Shown: positions 61,810-64,000 of the stretch, piece by piece | Layout of the letters: every line of letters begins with the position of its first letter | Position numbering within the stretch: position 1 is the stretch's first letter | NCBI GenBank assembly: GCA_026874595.1 | Contig: CM049320.1 | Span: 35,188,214-35,252,213 of the forward strand | From: Sipunculus nudus | Taxonomy: Eukaryota > Annelida > Sipuncula > Golfingiida > Sipunculidae | DNA: 64,000 nucleotides | Reading direction: 5' to 3' | Translations under genes and position numbers: made by a program | Notes under the pieces: model-generated | Seen by the model: the letters and a program-made list of their open reading frames with translations, nothing else | What the model was told of the DNA's origin: nothing | Databases searched by the model: none

Positions 61810-63540
61810 AGTATCAATCTTTGATCTGTGGATAACAAACATAGACCCTTTCCTTTTCTTTCGATGGTCGATTCACTTGGCACGGATAACGTAAATTAAG
61901 ACATACCAACGAGGTCACAACATAAATTTCTTTTCAACTCAATGGGACGTAATAATAACGGTTTTATTTGCGCGACAATATCTCTTTCACGAATGTCGGG
62001 AATTTGAAACACAAAGCCTACCAAGGACATGAATAATTAAGAGAAAGTAACGAAATAGATGAGAAGATGTCTTCACAACAGATGAAACAACATGGCACAG
62101 CGTCAGAGATCAGTTTTCCAAAAAGACTGTTTGCCCATCGTGCATGACCTCTTTTGAATTGGGCTATAAATGGTCATTATAGTTGCAACATCTGCTGTGG
62201 TTGTAATTGCAAATTGTGGTTTAAAATGATAGATAATTTTAAACATGGTAATTAACTGGAAAAGAATATGCTACACCGCATTTTTATTTCTAGTTTGCTT
62301 TCCTCAAAGTAGCGCTGACTTTTAAACCAAATGAACATAAATAATTTTGAATTCTTCATGCGGCCCAACAAATTGTACCATGGCTACCCGTTGTATAAGT
62401 TCCTTGGTTTCTTTCCTTGGCGTTTTGGCGCAGATGGTTTTGAATATTCATTATAACTGTTTGTTATTAAGGTTTGGCTTTTCTAGCGTTTGCTAGTTAG
62501 TACATGTTATTTACGGTGTTCTTAAATATTCTTAATGTGATACTGGTATTCAGAAATTAAGTATCACTTTTATGTTATGTAAATATATATTAATACATAA
62601 TGTATCAATTGTATGATATTTGAATTTTTTTTTGTATTTGAAGTAAAGCATCTTCTAATATATCGATAAACATATTCCAGGAGAAAACATTGTAAAAGCA
62701 ACAAGAAGGAAAACCCTACGTCATTTTAAAATTTATCCTAGGTTAGCAGGTTTCCTGAAATGTTACAACATTACAGATTACAGTTCCCTCCATATGCATG
62801 ATGTCATAAGATGTTGTCGTGAAAGTATTTCAGTCTGCCCTGTAGGCTTGTAGGAGCTAATGAGGTTATTTCTATAATCATTTTTTGGTACTTTTGTGGG
62901 TTGATCTACTAGGGCCCCTTTCAGGGCAAAGAAAGGGATCGAGTTAAAAGTTGTTTATATTTTCTTCTTTTTCTTTCTTCTGTCATTTTCTGTTGGCGCT
63001 AGGTCTCAGATATTGCTAATAAAGCTGAAATTTAGGCATATCATTAATCCTAAGTCACCAATTTGCACCTGATATTTATTTTTGTCTCTCCAGGTCGTAC
63101 ACTTCAGAACCATCCCTTTTATCGCTCAGTGCGGATGTCGGGGGGGGGGGGGGGGGAGTGTTTGGAGGTCGAGGCTTCCGGTACTCGCTTGGCGGTTGCA
63201 TATTAAGGAGCGTTTTAAGGAGCGGACGTACAAATTAACCGTTAAATTGACCTTAACCATTTCATTAGCGACACCTTTAGGCGATATTTAACATCTTTGG
63301 TTCGGGGTAGTACACGTCTATGGGGGTCAACGGCGGACACGCTTGTGTTTTCGGCCGTATGCTGCTCAAAAGTAGACAAAACGTTCATGGACTTTTTATT
63401 CATGGAATTTGAATCTCCCATATAAACCCAGTTGGCACAACACAGTTTGAAATTTTTCTTAAAATGTTAAAAAGAAAAACATGTAAAAAGCATTAAAGTG
63501 TAAGTTTGTAAAAATTCTGTATTCAGATTTTATTGGGATA
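61810..63540. other. No gene recognised
   Basis: AT-rich DNA with a G-run at 63140-63157. The plus frame 63082-63291 spans the G-run and is not supported. Confidence 0.4.
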
Positions 63541-64000
63541 GATTGACAACGGCTTGAATCGTTCTCCAAGATGAAGTGTCAAGCAGCGTAAGCACAACTC
63601 CGCGACATATGGAAAAAAAGCAAATACCTAGTCCAGAAGAGTGCAGAAACTCTCGTACATGCTCTGGTTTTCAGCCATCTTGGTTATTGCAATGCGGTAC
63701 TTGTTGGACTGTCGATTGTCCACATCCAGAAACTTCAACGGATGCAGAACTCAGCTGCCCGCGTGTTGTGCAGAATATCAAGACGCGAGCATATGAAGCC
63801 AGTTTGCTCACTGTTGCCTTTCAGATCAGATATAAGATATGCCTCATAACTTTCAGTGCTCTGCAAGGTCACGGCCCATCTTACATCAAGGATATGTTGA
63901 AGATCACGGTTTGTCTATCCAATCCGCTCTATTAACGATGTAAGGCCGGAGGTGCCTAGAATAAAATATGTCCTTGGTGGACCGAGCTTTCATTCCTGCT
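63540..64000 (+). mobile_element. Non-LTR retrotransposon (LINE) 3' fragment of reverse transcriptase
   Basis: Two plus-strand frames together show the end of a LINE reverse transcriptase: AQLRDIWKKSKYLVQKSAET, LVHALVFSHLGYCNAVLVGL (63590-63710; family 'SRLDYCNSLL.GL'), LQRMQNSAARVLCR (63732-63771), then in another frame LQGHGPSYIKDML (63861-63899; family 'LHGLAPxYLxDLL') and YVLGGPSFHS at the very end. A stop before AQLRD and the frame change show decay. It is 5'-truncated, as is usual for LINEs, and cut by the window edge. Clade (CR1/Jockey-like) is a guess. Confidence 0.8.

Noticed and set aside
63082-63291. 69-codon plus frame
   Set aside because: Runs through a poly-G tract and encodes a Gly run; no family motif or splice context.

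Overview
This is a eukaryotic, intron-rich, AT-rich invertebrate window, most likely from a bivalve or related mollusc. The reasons are short exons with GT/AG borders, abundant (TA)n microsatellites, tandem copies of a TGACCTTGACCTTTGACC element that I associate with bivalve genomes, tRNA-derived SINE pieces, and DIRS-like and non-LTR retrotransposon remnants. There are no bacterial-style operons, and almost every long open frame is an accident of repeats. The species assignment is inference.

Two genes can be assembled by hand, both on the minus strand and both encoding C-type lectin-like domains (CTLD). Gene 1 (7045 down to 1997, probably to 1209) has a signal-peptide exon, two CTLD exons and a possible short last exon, giving about 171 residues. 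Gene 2 (49064 down to 45498) joins seven exons: a partial exon with a von Willebrand A-like pattern, two complete CTLDs split over two exons each, a linker exon and a transmembrane exon, then a stop and an AATAAA signal at 45283-45278. Its 5' end is not resolved; two candidate first exons are given (58517-58490 and 53917-53838). All modules in both genes are joined at phase-1 introns, and the joined frames stay open. The likely products are one secreted and one cell-surface lectin-like protein.

Between the genes lies the dominant feature, about 22.5 kb of satellite DNA in two arms of opposite orientation. The left arm (7820-26130) is built from ~105-113 bp monomers full of TGCGACA words, arranged in near-identical higher-order blocks (offsets 1204, 3947, 3200, 2420 and 1003 bp). 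The right arm (27233-31385) carries the reverse-complement words (TGTCGCA) in its own 140-151 bp units and a 1018 bp block. The 1.1 kb spacer is itself bordered by G/C-rich inverted arms and holds a perfect 44 bp palindrome. The outer edges carry a 23 bp inverted repeat matching at 22 of 23 positions (7661-7683 and 31439-31461). The whole reads as a ~23.8 kb nested inverted structure, and is the most unusual thing in the window.

The rest is repeat-rich non-coding DNA. It holds tandem repeats (1-1045, 5090-5700, 6160-6490, 36190-37130, 56100-56830, 61620-61805), a cluster of (TA)n tracts with SINE fragments (40.9-43.2 kb), a decayed DIRS-like element inside or upstream of gene 2 (49.5-51.06 kb), a MITE-like element (54077-54614) and a non-LTR retrotransposon 3' fragment at the right edge (63540-64000).
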